Assembly (NCBI GenBank): GCA_034509495.1
Contig: CM067522.1
Coordinates: forward strand, 22,096,000-22,159,999
DNA length: 64,000 bases
Direction: 5' to 3'
Source: Acestrorhynchus altus
Taxonomy: Eukaryota > Chordata > Actinopteri > Characiformes > Acestrorhynchidae
Of the stretch, positions 12,296 to 23,814 are shown one piece after another; positions within the stretch are counted from its first letter, which is position 1, and each line of letters starts with the position of its first letter. The notes beneath the pieces are model-generated. The model saw only the letters and a list, made by a program, of their open reading frames with translations. It was not told the origin of the DNA and ran no database searches. The translations under genes and the position numbers were made by a program.

Positions 12296-12554
12296 TAGAA
12301 CATTTTTGTGTACGCAGGCTGACCAGCCTATATAAAAACAAGAGAGAGACAGAGGGAGGGAGAGAGGGAGGGAGGGAGAGAGTAGGGTGAAAGAGTGAGG
12401 GAGAGTAAATGATGGAGGGATGAGTTTACCTGTCGTTTCCCTGAGAACAAATCCTCACAAAACACACATCCACCGATCTGAGGCATGCAGGAGACAAAAC
12501 ACAGCAACACACACCGAACATGAGTGTTTACTACACACAGACACAAACGTTAAC

Positions 12555-12569
12555 ATGCAGAAACACACA

Positions 12570-12607
<38 letters not shown>
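12555..12607. repeat. (CA)n microsatellite
   Basis: Nearly pure CA repeat immediately to the left of an inverted-repeat-bounded element. Confidence 0.95.
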
Positions 12608-12610
<3 letters not shown>

Positions 12611-13351
12611 CAGAAGTTTGGACACCCTACTTAGTCACCCCTTACTAACAGCTCCTCAAGCCCACCCTCAGTTCAGTCTGCAGCCGCATTAAAACGCCTT
12701 CCGTTAAATTTTCCGAAAAGACCGTCGACCCACAGCACTTCTTTCCCAAACACTCCTGGATGATTTCGATGTTTTGCGGACTTCAGATGTTGGCTTTTGT
12801 GTTGAGGCTGCAGGTCAGACCTCCATGTAGTGATTCTCCTGCTCCACGGCAGGGTAACCGTCACAGTACCGTCACAGTACGGGGGTCGCACTTCAGTGAG
12901 TGCACTGTTCCGGAGAACACACAGTACTCTGGAATAAGGTTAGTGAAATTAGTTAACAATGACCTGGGAGTGCTGAGGAAAGGGGTGAGCGAGTGCAGCG
13001 TACTCATTTTGACTTGTTCTGACCGGGGTGGACTCGAGACTATTAAAAAAATATCCATGTCCAGGTGGTCCTTCTGTGTGGTCACTGCAACACCCCTACA
13101 TCAGCTTTCTTTGCCTCTCTGGCCAGCATATGTGCAGTTCTGCATATTTCCATGTCTTCCATTTGTTGTCAATAGTTCCTCTTGTAGTTTTTATAGTTTC
13201 CTCCTGGTTTGTAGACGCAAGTGAGAGTCATTTTCAGCAGCTTTGAGATGGTCACATCAATTCCTGACCAGTCCTAATGAGTCGATTGAAGCCTAAGTAA
13301 GAGCCAATACAGTCTGAGAGTTCACAGCTTGAAGAGTGTCCAAACTTTCGC
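12608..13351. mobile_element. probable non-autonomous DNA transposon with terminal inverted repeats
   Basis: The left end reads GAAGTTTGGACACCCT (12613-12628). The right end read backwards gives GAAAGTTTGGACACTCTTC (about 13333-13350), an imperfect inverted repeat. The AGTTTGGACAC terminus is common in fish Tc1-like elements. No transposase motif is visible inside, so this is a MITE-like or decayed copy. An open frame of 154 codons at 12760-13224 has no recognisable protein. Confidence 0.5.
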
Positions 13352-13354
13352 ACA

Positions 13355-14560
13355 TGACACACTTAGTATTTCATTTTTATGTAACATGCAACGGCAAATC
13401 CAGGCCTTTTGAAAGTCAAATGTCGTAAAAACGGGACGCTGCTGGTCCCCCGTTAATTCATTCAAAAGGAAGAAGGTCGCTGCAACTCCCCCAGAACCCC
13501 TACTTCCCACAGTCGTCAATGTTTACTTTGTTGACCTGGATTTGCCACCTCTAGTGCCATGAATATACAGTAATGTTCAAAGAGGGACGGTAAACTCTGA
13601 CCACAGAAACACCGATCGTTTCCTTTAGTACAGACGGGAAAAATGAGGTTTATTTACTTCCCACACAGGCTTTAGTCCTGCTGAAGCTGCTCCAGAACAG
13701 AAACTAGAGTCATAGCAGTAGACAGAGAGAGACAGAGACAGGGAGAGTGCATATGTGAAGGACGTGCGGTGAAGAGTGTCCCTATCCGGACTGACACCTG
13801 CAAGGGGACCCTGCTAAGGGAACATGCTCGTACACTCCTGCATCAGAGAAACGATATCTGCAGGGGACCCCACCCCAAACGAAATGACCGCCAAATGAAG
13901 GTCCAGCCCCTCAAAGACACAAAGGGGAACCACCCACCCCTTCAAATGTAGCAAATGAAGAGGACACACCCATATACCACCATCAAAGGAATGACACCAA
14001 GGGGAGACCCCACCCCAAACGAAATGAACAACAAACCAAACCTCTGGGTCAAACTAACAACCCCCATCGTGGGCTGAGCCGCAGTCAGGCCACGCCCCGT
14101 CAACAACGTCATAAAGTGTGCACTTCCAGAGCTTCCGATGGGCTTATGGTGAGAACTGGGACGAGCAGTTGGTGGATATGAACAGCATTACACACTCTAT
14201 TTAATAAAGGGGTTCGATTTCACAGCGATTTGATCACGGGAAACGGCCCACTGTGAGGTTACGATGCCTGTTTAAGAAGAAATAAAACGGCGAGGAGAGA
14301 CAGAGATGAGAAAGACAGACCGACACAAAGAGACAGACAGACAGAGATGGAAAGAGGGTGAGTTATGGAGGAGAAAAGACAGAGAAAGGAAGACAGATTT
14401 GAGGACGAGGGACTGAAAAGTTAGATGTGCAGAGTCAGGAAGAAGGGGCCGAGTGAGTGTCCTGAAAGAACAAGTGCAAGCAAAGCATTTCACAGGCCAT
14501 CACACACACACACACACAGGCAGTAAAAAGGTCAACAGGTCAACGGGAGAACCCATATTT
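13355..14560. other. osbp2 intron 1, mostly unique
   Basis: No gene. Two copies of a CCCCACCCCAAACGAAATGA word (about 13867 and 14007) indicate a short, degenerate repeat in a GGGGACC-rich stretch. A weak GA/GACA-rich tract lies at 14275-14400 and a short (CA)n at 14502-14518. Confidence 0.4.
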
Positions 14561-15320
14561 AAGATGTTTTCTCGCAAGGTCACCTTCCTGATGCTCTCAT
14601 GGTTGAAGGCAATCAAATTCTCACAACAAATATTCCAAAATCTAATCTTAGGTCTTCACAGAAGAACAGAGGATGCAACTTAAGTAAAGACTCTCTGGAG
14701 CAGATAAACAAACATGACTCTATTGTCTCCATGTCTAATAGCAGGTGGACTAGAGGGTATAAAGACCCCCAGCACTGAGCTGTGGAGCAGTGGAACTGTG
14801 TTCTCTGGAATGATGGAGCTCCATACAGAACTTTTGGAATGAGTTGGGGAGTTGGGTATGAGGGGGGTGGAGCATTATTGTTGATGAACGCAATCAGATC
14901 CTCACAGCAACGTTCCAGAATCTGGTAGAAAGTCTTCCCTGGACAGTAGTGACAGTTACTCCAACAAAAACAGGAGAAGCTCTAGGCCAGCAGCCAGTGT
15001 GCAAGCATCACGGTAACGATGCTGGACGAGGCCAGTAGCCGGCGCACTAACAGCAACAGTGCTGGATCAGGCCCATAGGGGGAGCAATAATGCTGCAGTA
15101 GGGACGCTGAACAAGGCCTGGACTGGGTACGGGTACTGGGACTGGTAGCGGTTACGGACAGGGATTGTAGTAGGTGCGTTTACGCTTCAGTAACATCACT
15201 GCAGAATGGACAAGAGCCATAGTCGGTATGGCTACGGCAGAGTAAAGGTAGGAGTAGATGCAATCAAATCCTCACAGCAATGTTCCTGAATCTAGTAGAA
15301 ACTCTTCCCTGGACACTTAC
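14560..15320. mobile_element. cluster of dispersed repeat S fragments
   Basis: Contains GGTTGAAGGCAATCAAATTCTCACAAC (14600), GGGTATAAAGACCCCCAGCACTGAGCTGTGGAGC (14755-14790) and two further pieces with TCCTCACAGCAACGTTCC(A/T)GAATC (14895 and 15270). The same words occur at 18160-18290, 19255-19490 and 23815-23935. Order and orientation are scrambled, as in nested decayed copies. A GC-rich GCCAGTAGC-type stretch lies between (14990-15230). Confidence 0.5.
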
Positions 15321-15671
15321 TTTTTTAATACCCTCGATTTAAGAAGGAACAGTGATGCTCATCTTTTGATGATACTGAGTAGGTCACTTGGTGGCCTTGC
15401 TCCTGCAGGGACTGACCGGGGATGACACTGTGTGGAGCTGTGTGTGGAGCAGCTGAGAGACAGATGTGAGTCGACACACTGTCCAGTTAAAAGACATCTG
15501 CGGAACGACCCTGCGGGCCAAAACATCCATTCACCAAAACGACGACGGGCCAATCAGGCCTCTCAGAAGCAAAACCCATCATATTTATGTCTGAAAGTGA
15601 ACGAAACGCTTTATTACGATTTCAGTTTCATATAAAAATGGACTGAAATGGATCCACACTACCTCGTAATT

Positions 15672-16135
15672 CACTACACCCCCATCAGCCATAACATTAA
15701 CACCACCTCCTTGCTATGATGTGGGTGGTGGGTCATTCTCAGCACTGCAGTCACACTGACGTGGTGGTGGTGTGTTAGTGTGTGTTGCTGGTACGAGTGG
15801 ATCAGACACAGCAGTGCTGCTGGAGTGTTTAAACACTGTGTCCACTCACTGTCCACTCTATCAGACACTCCTACCGAGTGTCTCCACCTTGTAGTTGTAA
15901 AGTCAGAGACAGAAGCTCATCTGTTTCTGCACAGTTTGTGTTGGTCGTCCTCTAGTCCTTCATCAGTTCTCACAGGACGCTGTCGGCTGGACGTTTCAGG
16001 TTGGTGGACTGTTCTCACTCCAGCAGCACTGCTGTGTCTGATCCACTTGTACCAGCAACACACACTAACACACCACCACCATTTCAGTGTGACTGCAGTG
16101 CTGAGAACGACCCACCACCCACAGAACAGCAGTTC
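15672..16135. mobile_element. foldback repeat R, core orientation 2
   Basis: The left terminus CATCAGCCATAACATTAACACCACC is followed by a left arm (about 15720-15834) ending at GTTTAAAC. The core reads ACTGTGTCCACTCACTGTCC toward TTGGTGGACTGTTCTC, which is the reverse of the core in the 10.2 kb copy. The right arm (about 16014-16124) is the inverted complement of the left arm. The protein-like frames on both strands are products of this palindromic layout, not genes. Confidence 0.8.
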
Positions 16136-16149
16136 ACCAGGAGGTTTCC

Positions 16150-16635
16150 GTCCAGGTAAGCAGCAGCCTGACTGCTGGTTTATTGGTCTCAGAAGAAGGG
16201 GTCGTGTGGGGTTTTGCCTCCACACTCAGAATGTTCCTCACAGTCTCAGCTCTCGCCGAGATGACTTTACCTCACTTGCTCTTAACATTCTTGCTGCGGT
16301 ATCCGTTTACTCCAGCTCAGAAAGTATCCATTTACCCTGGCCAGTGGACCAGAACATTATCTGTGCTCACTGACGGGGGACGTCAAAAAGTCAAACAGAG
16401 AGGCTCAGTGTGGATCTAGAGACACCTCCCCCCCTCCAAATCTCACGGTGTCTGCTGGTCACAATACAGAGGATACAATTCAATTAACTGTTATGGCTGA
16501 TCACTGAATTGATCTTCATACACAGTGGTTCCGATCAAGGGGGCAGAACGGTGGACGGTCAGTTCCTGAAACAAAACACGGACAAGAACCAGAAGGTGTT
16601 TTCCGTGGTTAAACTGAACAATGGGACCCATTAGT
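16150..16635. other. osbp2 intron 1, unique
   Basis: No gene or recognised repeat is visible. Confidence 0.4.
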
Positions 16636-16639
16636 GGAG

Positions 16640-17110
16640 GTGGTCCTGCTCTGGTCACAGACGAACTCTGGTAGAAGCTGTACTTTGACATCAGCTGTGG
16701 TGAGACCAACCTGTAGGTCAATAATGAACATTTTAGGATTGTTGGATCTTCTTTACTCATCTTGTGGTTCTGCTCTTGGGCTGAACTTGCTCGGACAGTC
16801 TGATCTGACCATGTGGGCAGGTGTTTTAAAGGTTCTCCACTTTTAAATGATGTTCCGGACAGTGGAACGGCTGATTTCTAATTGTTCTGAGATCTTTTTC
16901 TCAGACTCATCTGCATCTACGACCTTCTCTCTGAAGACCTCAGAGAGTTCTTTGGATCTGGCCATGATGATCCCACTCACTTCAACAATCAAGAGCAAAC
17001 CAAACTAATGTCTGCGGTTTAATGAAGACCGGCTCCTCCACAGTTCTCTGTAGTGATGGTCTGATCATTAGCAGCTGATGTTCTAGATCTGATTCTGATT
17101 TTAGGTATTT
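16640..17110 (-). mobile_element. decayed Tc1-like DNA transposon
   Basis: Matches the copies at 730-1600 and 8090-8850 across the words TAGGATTGTTGGATCTTCTTTACTCATC and CTGAAGACCTCAGAGAGTTCTTTGGATC (16930-16960). On the minus strand this is the N-terminal DNA-binding region. The 3' half is missing. Confidence 0.65.
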
Positions 17111-17599
17111 ACGTCGTAACTGATGTGGGCGTGTCTTATTCCACAGTTATGTTTAATAAATGATGTTTCTTCGGTTGTGTGTGTTTAGTTGTACCACCTC
17201 CATCTCTCGGTGTAGTTACAGTGAAGATCTGATATCCATGTTTAACTATGTTTTAAAAAATTAAATGAGTGTGAACTGAACTTGTGAAATATAGCCGCAG
17301 GGAGTGACCAGGACTAGAACCAGCATCCACAGTCCAGTGTGGAGGAGACAGAGACAGGCCTGCCGGCTGGGTCTATCACAGAACGAGGCTAAACGGTGGG
17401 CAGTGTTCCAGTTCTCAAACATGGGTCACTGCCCTCGTTCCTCAACCTCTCTCACACAGACTGTGGTGATGTCGTACTATCGTGATCAACCTCCTGACCT
17501 CATCTGATAAGATGTTTAGAAGCACCGTGTCCAAACCAGCATGGGTCAGAGCTGCTTCGAGTGCACGAAGGTGCAGAAATACAGCAGCAGGGACAGAGA

Positions 17600-17965
17600 C
17601 CAGTGTCCATCCATCTATCGCTTCTATCAGTCTCTATTTTTGTCTGTGCATCATCTTTCATCTCTCCATCCATCATCTGTTTGTCCATCTATCCATTCAT
17701 CCATCGAATCATCCTTTATCTATCCGTCCGTCTGTGCATCTGTCTGTCCATCCATCTATCTGTCTGACTGTCCATCCTTCTGTCTGTTATCTGCTCCTCC
17801 ACCCATCTATTCATCTAGCTGTCTATCCACACATCTCTCAACCCATCTATCTCTGTCGGTCTGTTTGTCTATCCATCGGTCCAACCATCCATCCCATCCC
17901 ATCCGTCAATCTGTGTGTTCCTCTGTCCATTCATCCATCAGTCCACCCGTCTCTTCATCTGTCCT
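17600..17965. repeat. degenerate (CATC/TATC/GTCC)n tract
   Basis: Long stretch of variant tetranucleotides (CCAT, CTAT, CTGT, CCGT). All three plus-strand frames remain open for this reason (for example 17482-18096) and give Ser/His/Pro-rich peptides without any domain. Confidence 0.85.
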
Positions 17966-18159
17966 GGTTGTTCACTTCCACATTAAAGCTAATTCGTTCT
18001 CTCTCTATGAATTGCATTTCTGCCAGCGGGCAGCAGAGCGCAGGGTTACTGCTGATCCTGCTTCATCTCAATTATAAAACACAAACGGAGGGATGAGACA
18101 CCCCTCGAATGAGCGGAACTAGCTCCTAAAAGGCACATCCACTGCTGACGGAGATGGTT

Positions 18160-18295
18160 GTATAATCCTCATCAGCTACAGGGGTATAAAGCCCCCCCAG
18201 TACTGAGTCGTGAAGCAGTGGCATTGTGTTCTCTGGAGGGAAGGAGCCCCATCCACTCAGGGAGAAACTGGTCCACCAGAACTTAACATCCACCA
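18160..18295. mobile_element. fragment of dispersed repeat S
   Basis: Contains GGGTATAAAGCCCCCCCAGTACTGAG and TGTTCTCTGGAGGGAAGGAGC, diverged forms of the words at 14755 and 23868. Confidence 0.5.
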
Positions 18296-18329
18296 TCACT
18301 CCCTCACTCACAAAGGCTGATGTGGCGGT

Positions 18330-18480
18330 ATTAAAGATCAGCAGTGTAGTTACTGAAACTGTATCAGAAACACAGTCCGGTAGCCGGTATTAAAGATCAG
18401 TAACAGTGTAGTTACTGAAACTGTATCAGAAACACAGTCCGGTAGCCGGTATTAAAGATCAGCAGCAGTGTAGTTACTGT
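18330..18480 (+). repeat. short island of the 62-bp satellite
   Basis: About two and a half near-consensus units in the same orientation as the 56-60.6 kb array. They are cleaner than most units of either large array. The island sits within osbp2 intron 1. Confidence 0.95.
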
Positions 18481-18904
18481 TATACACTGTTATATTACAG
18501 TTATAATTATATAACAGTTCCATCACCTGCCTATTCTCTGCAGTGGTTAGAAGATCTGGAACAATGTGCTTCTGCTGATATGACATCAAGTGACCTACAG
18601 GGTGAAGAGCGCACAGAACAGTGTTTTATTCACCACTAAAAACAAAACCCAAGCAGGAGTCTCTGCAACTGACAGGTCAGATCTCGGTCCAAAGTCAAGG
18701 AGGCTTTTAAATACCACAACAATACAACAGCAACAATAAGAGTGAATGGATGTAAGAGTCTCTCGCTGTACATTCACGTTGACCACGTATTTAAATACTG
18801 TCCAGTTACAGTGCTGGTATGGTGTTTAAACTCGTGATGCACTGAAACAAATAATTCTATCATTTCAATCACACACGCAACACACGTCCAGAAGGTCTGG
18901 TGTG

Positions 18905-19200
18905 ATGGTGTGGGTACAGTTTCATATACGATGCCAGATCACCTTTGATCTTCATTACAGACACTTTAACAGAACAACGTTACCTTAATGAGGTTCTGCA
19001 ACCAGTGGTTCTACGTTTTCTGAACACACACTCCGGTGCTCTATTCCAAAAGGACAACGCTCGTCCACACACTGCTGCCGTCTCAAGATCTCATCTTGAA
19101 GACACAGATACTACGCCGTGGTCGGTCTCATCTCCAGACCTGTCCCTGATTGAAAATGTGTGGGACGCTATTGGACATCTATCAACACTCCACCCCTACC
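18905..19200 (+). pseudogene. C-terminal fragment of a Tc1-like transposase
   Basis: The plus-strand frame from 18945 reads FQKDNARPHTA, the block with the second catalytic Asp of Tc1/mariner DDE transposases. It continues to SPDLSLIENVWD, the block with the third acidic residue. The spacing fits the family's catalytic core. The start and the HTH part are missing and the preceding part (18905-18945) is in another frame, so this is a dead copy. It lies in sense opposite to osbp2, inside intron 1. Confidence 0.85.
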
Positions 19201-19254
19201 ACACAACTATTTTTGTTGTATCCAGGATTCAACTATGCTAATAGACATTTGGTC

Positions 19255-19490
19255 CCCATTTCTTCTGGTAACATCGTCTACTCTTCTAAGAAGACTTTCC
19301 ACCAGTTGGAACACTGCTGTGAGGATTTGCCTGCATTCAGCCACAAGAGCATTGGTGAGATCATCTTACAGATGTTGGATGACTAGTGTTGCCAATTCCA
19401 GCTCACCCCAAAGGTATTGGACGGAGATCCACCACTCAAGAGAATTCAGCTCCACTGCTCAACTGCTGCACAGACAAATGTGAGGGGGCT
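19255..19490. mobile_element. dispersed repeat S
   Basis: Reads ACTGCTGTGAGGATTTGCCTGCATTCAGCCACAAGAGCATTGGTGAG and on to CCAAAGGTATTGGACGGAG. This is a common fish dispersed sequence and the complement of the pieces at 14600 and 14890. The three overlapping frames here are incidental. Confidence 0.6.
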
Positions 19491-19499
19491 TCATACCCT

Positions 19500-20330
19500 T
19501 CAAACCCAGGGTCACCTGCATCCCATTCTTCTAAGATGATATACGCAATGGATGCATCTCAATATTCCCTAAGTAGAAGCCTTGTCTGGGTACCTTTAGA
19601 CACGTCGTGTATTTACTTTGTGTACACCGATCCGTCCACATGTGCATCTGAACTACTCCACATCCGAAAGAGCCTGAGGAATCTCAGCGGGCCAGACCTA
19701 CATGCAGTAATGAACCAATTAGACAAGTACGCTTTAATAACTGGGTTTGGTGACAGCCAGCATATGTGACCAAGCAGCCCTTCCTCCAAGAGCGAGGCTT
19801 GAAACCTGATGATTACTGCCGCTGGTCGAGGCACGTCAACAGGCGCAGCGGTCGGCCTGGCCCACAGGTGACACCTGTAGACCGCCCCTGCAATTTTAAA
19901 GAGGCACATAATCCCGCACCTCATCAGATATCTTGGCTTGTTATTGACCCAAAGCTTGAGACAAGAGTCGTGACTCAATGCGCCCTAGGGACATCGATAT
20001 AACCTGCTTAAAGAGGAAGAAACGCCTTTGGTGCCACATTATGGTTCCAGCCAACGTGCACACATGGTGCTCAATTGTGGAATGTAGAAAGGGAGCACCC
20101 AATCATCACAACCCAACTTAATCTTGCATGGGTCACATCCAGGCCCCGTGTGCAGTGTTCAACCCAGATGGGCCCATGCTGAACCCTTCCTGGTTCCAAG
20201 GACGTTAAGGAACCCTTGGACAAAACCTTTGATTCACAGATGGGCCATCTGATGGGCCATCATTGATTCATACATGCCCCATGTGGGCAGGTTTCAGATT
20301 GCACCTCAGCATGCCCTGCTGACATATCAT
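19500..20330. other. osbp2 intron 1, unclassified
   Basis: Open frames of 78-127 codons occur (19386-19769, 19766-20002, and 19613-19978 on the minus strand) but none matches a family I recognise. It may be part of an old retroelement, since a LINE fragment follows. Confidence 0.35.
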
Positions 20331-20930
20331 ATTGGATGGCAGCCCATCACCTAAACCCCAACCCCAGCAAGACTGACCTGCCATACATTCCAGAAACCAC
20401 TGGTCCACACACTGATCTTACCATTTCCTCTGAGAACTCACTGGTCACTCCATCTGCTCAAACACAGAGCCTTGGTGTAGTTATGGATGACCAGTTATCG
20501 TTCTCTGCTCATGTTACAAACCTGACTCGGTCATGCAGATGTTCTCCTTCACAACATCAAAAGAATTCCACCTTTTCTGTCTAGAGAGGAGCTCAGGTGC
20601 TCCTTCAATCTCTTGTCATTTCAAGACTTGAGCTGCAGCTCCCTTCTACCCTCCAGAACGTTCAGCCATATAACTCCTCTGCTGCTTCCCTTCATGGACT
20701 TCCTGTAGCTGACCAACAAAGCCAAAACCGGACCAACCCTTCCATAATCGATAACAACGATCAGAAACTGATCTGCACCAACAGCCCTTCAAGCATCAAG
20801 TGCACCTCAGCTTCCTGCAAGATGCAGGAAGACAAGCATCCAGACTCTGTGATTCTGGCACCAAAGCAGTGGAACAAACGAATGATCATGAATCTTGCTG
20901 GTATTGAGGTCCAACCTGACCTCTAGACTC
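20330..20930 (+). pseudogene. L2/CR1-type LINE reverse transcriptase, C-terminal fragment
   Basis: The frame 20336-20584 reads an LNPNPSKTDLPYIP-like segment, then SLGVVMDDQLSF and HVTNLTRSCR. The next frame (20597-20926) starts VLLQSLVISRLE. These correspond to the post-catalytic thumb region of L2-clade fish LINEs (LGVVLD-QLSF and ALVISRLDYCN blocks). A stop at 20583 and a frameshift separate the pieces. Non-functional. Confidence 0.75.
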
Positions 20931-20934
20931 TCGT

Positions 20935-21428
20935 CTTTACAGACCAGCAAAGGAAATTCACAAATTTCCAGAGTGAAGAGCAAATCACTTCACATACGTC
21001 CTAAAAATGCAAATGTACATGTTGCCTGGTTTTGTTTACACTGCACAGGACTGACTGATGTCATCCAGCACATCTGTACACCGACAGCAAGAAGAAAGCC
21101 TAGAAGGACGAGTATCATTTGGGCCGTCCCAGCAGAACGGCTTGGTGGGCTTTATCTCTTTATGGTCCCGCTTCTTCAGAAACCTGCTGTCTTCTGTCTG
21201 AGCAGGCAGCACTGACTGGATGTGGGACATACCCCCACCCAGCATCAACAGCAGTTCAGCCAGGCAGGACTTGAGGCAGGTGATGATGTTCTTCTTCTGG
21301 TTGCTCTCAAATGTTCAATCAGCATCACATGCAGGACATGCATGAGCACCAGCAGCAGAGCACAGTGTTGCTGGTGGTTGGACTGGAGTAGACAGGACTG
21401 GGGTCAGGCAGCAGCAGCTGTTGTTGTT
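20935..21428. other. osbp2 intron 1, 5' end
   Basis: Sequence directly downstream (minus sense) of the exon 1 donor. No recognised repeat. Confidence 0.4.
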
Positions 21429-21431
21429 TAC

Positions 21432-21586
21432 CTGTAGTAGGACAACAGCCCGTTGCTGAGGACGAACCACCTGCGCTGGTACCCCTTCAGGTAGTTGGTC
21501 CATTTGAAGAGCCAGCCCTTATAGGTGTCGGAGGCAGGGGCCGGCGTGGCGGCGGACGACGCCGAGCTCCTGCCCGGATCGCTCAT
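21432..21586 (-). CDS. osbp2: osbp2 exon 1 (start codon and N-terminal half of PH domain)
   Basis: The start ATG is at 21586-21584, in context AGGATGA (A at -3). It encodes 51 residues plus two bases of an Arg codon. After a short Ser/Ala/Pro-rich leader of about 20 residues comes GWLFKWTNYLKGYQRRWFVL, the first strands of the OSBP-family PH domain, ending NGLLSYYR. The donor is CTACAG|GTAAAC (GT at 21431-21430). Joined to 9442-9650 the frame is continuous. The leader is far shorter than the long N-termini I recall for mammalian OSBP/OSBP2. The frame stays open upstream to 21667 but has no ATG there, so this is the only start candidate in the exon. The protein should be cytosolic and membrane-contact-site associated through the PH domain. 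The sterol-binding domain lies outside the window. Confidence 0.93.
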
Positions 21587-21930
21587 CCTCCTCCTCCGCC
21601 TCCTGACCCTGCGTCCCTCCGTCCTCGGTGACTGACCGGTCCACCGGTCCAGCGGTCCACTGTCCACAGAGGGACACCGCGGGGACAGAGGGACACCGAC
21701 AGTCCGTCCTTTCCCACCTCTATTCCTTTCCCACCCGACTCACCGCCACGTCCCGCCCCCGGCCACACCCCCGCCGCTGTGATTGGACAGACCCGCCCCC
21801 TGTCCGATTAGACCTCCCGTCCTGCACCCTGATTGGCCAGCTCCGTCCCCTGAGCTACATTGATGCGTTGATGCGTTCAAAGACGCCGCTCTGACCGTCG
21901 ACGCGTCCGCCATGTTGGTCCGGGCACGAC
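21440..21930 (-). promoter_or_regulatory. osbp2: GC- and CpG-rich osbp2 promoter region
   Basis: CpG-dense sequence covers exon 1 and about 350 bp upstream, in contrast to the CpG-poor surroundings. GGGCGGG/CCCGCCC-type Sp1-like words occur near 21755 and 21795. This fits a CpG-island promoter. No TATA box is evident. Confidence 0.65.
21907..21918. promoter_or_regulatory. YY1-like motif
   Basis: CCGCCATGTTGG matches the YY1 core (CCGCCATNTTG), often found at or just after start sites of TATA-less vertebrate genes. It lies about 325 bp upstream of the osbp2 ATG. Motif match only. Confidence 0.45.
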
Positions 21931-22103
21931 TGGGGCTTTCTGACCGAGCTGGACTCTAACGAGACTGATATTCACCGACAAATAAACAGCGTTTTATTAA
22001 CACTGCGGGACAAACTGAAGACACTAAAGACAGTCTTTATTAAATCAGGAAATGGACAGAGAATGTGCTGGAAATGCGTTCTTATAAAGCCTTATGTTCT
22101 AGG

Positions 22104-22162
<59 letters not shown>

Positions 22163-22211
22163 TTTTGAAATATTGATCTTAGACCCAGAAACAGACAGAC
22201 AGGCTGATAGA

Positions 22212-22287
<76 letters not shown>

Positions 22288-22290
22288 GGA
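22104..22290. repeat. (GT)n and (GATA)n/(GACA)n microsatellites
   Basis: (GT)n at 22104-22157. GATA units run at about 22209-22230, then GACA, then GATA to 22286. Confidence 0.95.
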
Positions 22291-22417
22291 GTACAGGGGG
22301 AGGTAAACTGTATCAGTGGAGGTGTGTGAATATCAGAACATCTCCATCATCTGATCTGTAATAAAGGGTTGAATCAGTGAAAACATTTACAAAATAATTA
22401 TTTCTGGTATATTAGAA

Positions 22418-23165
22418 ATTGGTTGCTATGATGTTCTTAAGTGGTTGCTATGATGTTGCTAGGTGGTTGCTATGATTTTGCTAAGTGGTTGTTATGATGT
22501 TTTTAAGTGGTTGCTATGATGTTTTTAAGTGGTTGCTGTGATGTAGCTAGATGGTAATGATGTTGCTAAGTGGTTGCTTTGATGTTGCTAATTGTTTTAT
22601 ATTATGTTGCTAGGTGGTTGCTAAAGTATACCAGGTGGTTGTTATGATGTTGTTAAGTGGTTGCTATGATGTTGCTAGGTGGATGCTATGAAGTTGCTAT
22701 GTGGTTTATTATAATGTTGCTATGATGTTGCTAAGTAGCTGCTATTATATTGTTAGGTGGTTGCTATAATGTTGCTAAGCAGTTGATATTATGATGATTT
22801 TTTTTAAAATCTATCTATAATTTAGTGCTTCTTACTAAATAATTTTTTTATCTATCTTTCAACTTCTGTAATGATGCTGAATTCCATGCTGGTACTGGAA
22901 CCTTAATTTCCCTGAAGGAACCCTCCCAAGGGATCAATAAAGTTCTATTCTATTCTATTCTATTCTATTCTATTCTATTCTATTCTATTCTATACTATTC
23001 TTCTATTCTAAATGGTTGCTATGACGGTTCTAGGTGGTTAATATTATGTTTCTATGATGTTGCTAAGCAGTTGCTATGATTTTGGTATGAAGTGGTTCAT
23101 ATTATGTTGTTAGGTGGTTGCTATAGTGTTGCTAACTATTTGCTAGATGGTTGCTTGCAGCTAGA
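22418..23165. repeat. TTGCTA-type minisatellite
   Basis: Repeats of GGTTGCTATGATGTTGCTAAGT with a variable period of about 20-25 bp, interrupted at about 22795-23007. The reverse-complement form is at 25160-25975. Confidence 0.9.
22895..23007 (+). mobile_element. retroelement 3' tail with (TTCTA)n
   Basis: CCCTCCCAAGGGATCAATAAAGTTCTA is followed by about ten TTCTA units. The same tail ends the SINE at 11905-12295. It sits inside the TTGCTA minisatellite, so a 5'-truncated SINE or LINE inserted into the repeat. Confidence 0.8.
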
Positions 23166-23169
23166 AAAC

Positions 23170-23810
23170 AAACTCAACTTTTAATACAAAAGCTTTACAA
23201 ATACAAATGCATTTTATTTAATTTTAGACTGAGCTTCAAGAATAACTGTATTAAAAATAAAACATAAAAACATTATTCATTCATTTTTAGACCAGTGTCT
23301 ATTAACCACCCCAAGGGGGCAGTGTGCAATCACAGGAACAGAACTGTAATGCAGTGTGTTGTGCAGATCCAGACCACAGGCTCGGACTGTTTGATTAACA
23401 AATCCACTTCAAACGACGAGGCGAACATCTCAGAATGTGATTTCTCAGCATTACAAACGATCCAGTCTCGTAAAACCATACTAACCAAATGAGAAGATTC
23501 ACCGAACATCCTGAGTCCAGAGACGTTGGACTGTTCAAACTGAAATTTACATAAGAGACATTTCCCTTCATATCTGATTCCTCAGATACATCAACTGTCA
23601 GCGTGACGGTGCATCAGCAGAGTTACTGCAGTTAAGGAGGTTGACATGCGGTTCCTTCAGCAGCTTTTCGCAAGACGTTTCGCAAGCGAATGTTACACAT
23701 GAAGCTGCCTCCGGCCCACAGGCATCAACTGCAGCCATCCTGAATGAAGGCTGGAATTAGTGAATCCAGAACCATCTGCTGAATAAACGTCTCATAAATA
23801 CAACAAGGCC
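23170..23810. other. gene-free stretch
   Basis: Upstream (minus sense) of osbp2. No recognised element or gene. Confidence 0.4.
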
Positions 23811-23814
23811 TCTA

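Noticed and set aside
12760..13224. Plus-strand open frame of 154 codons
   Set aside because: Lies inside an inverted-repeat-bounded transposon-like element, has no recognisable domain, and overlaps frames on the other strand.
15780..16373. 197-codon open frame
   Set aside because: Spans the foldback repeat R, whose inverted arms give similar peptides on both strands and at four other places.
17482..18096. 204-codon open frame, Ser/His/Pro-rich
   Set aside because: Product of a degenerate CATC-type tetranucleotide tract; three frames are open at once.
18945..19241. Intact transposase gene
   Set aside because: Only the C-terminal catalytic blocks remain in frame; the N-terminal DNA-binding region and the ends are missing.
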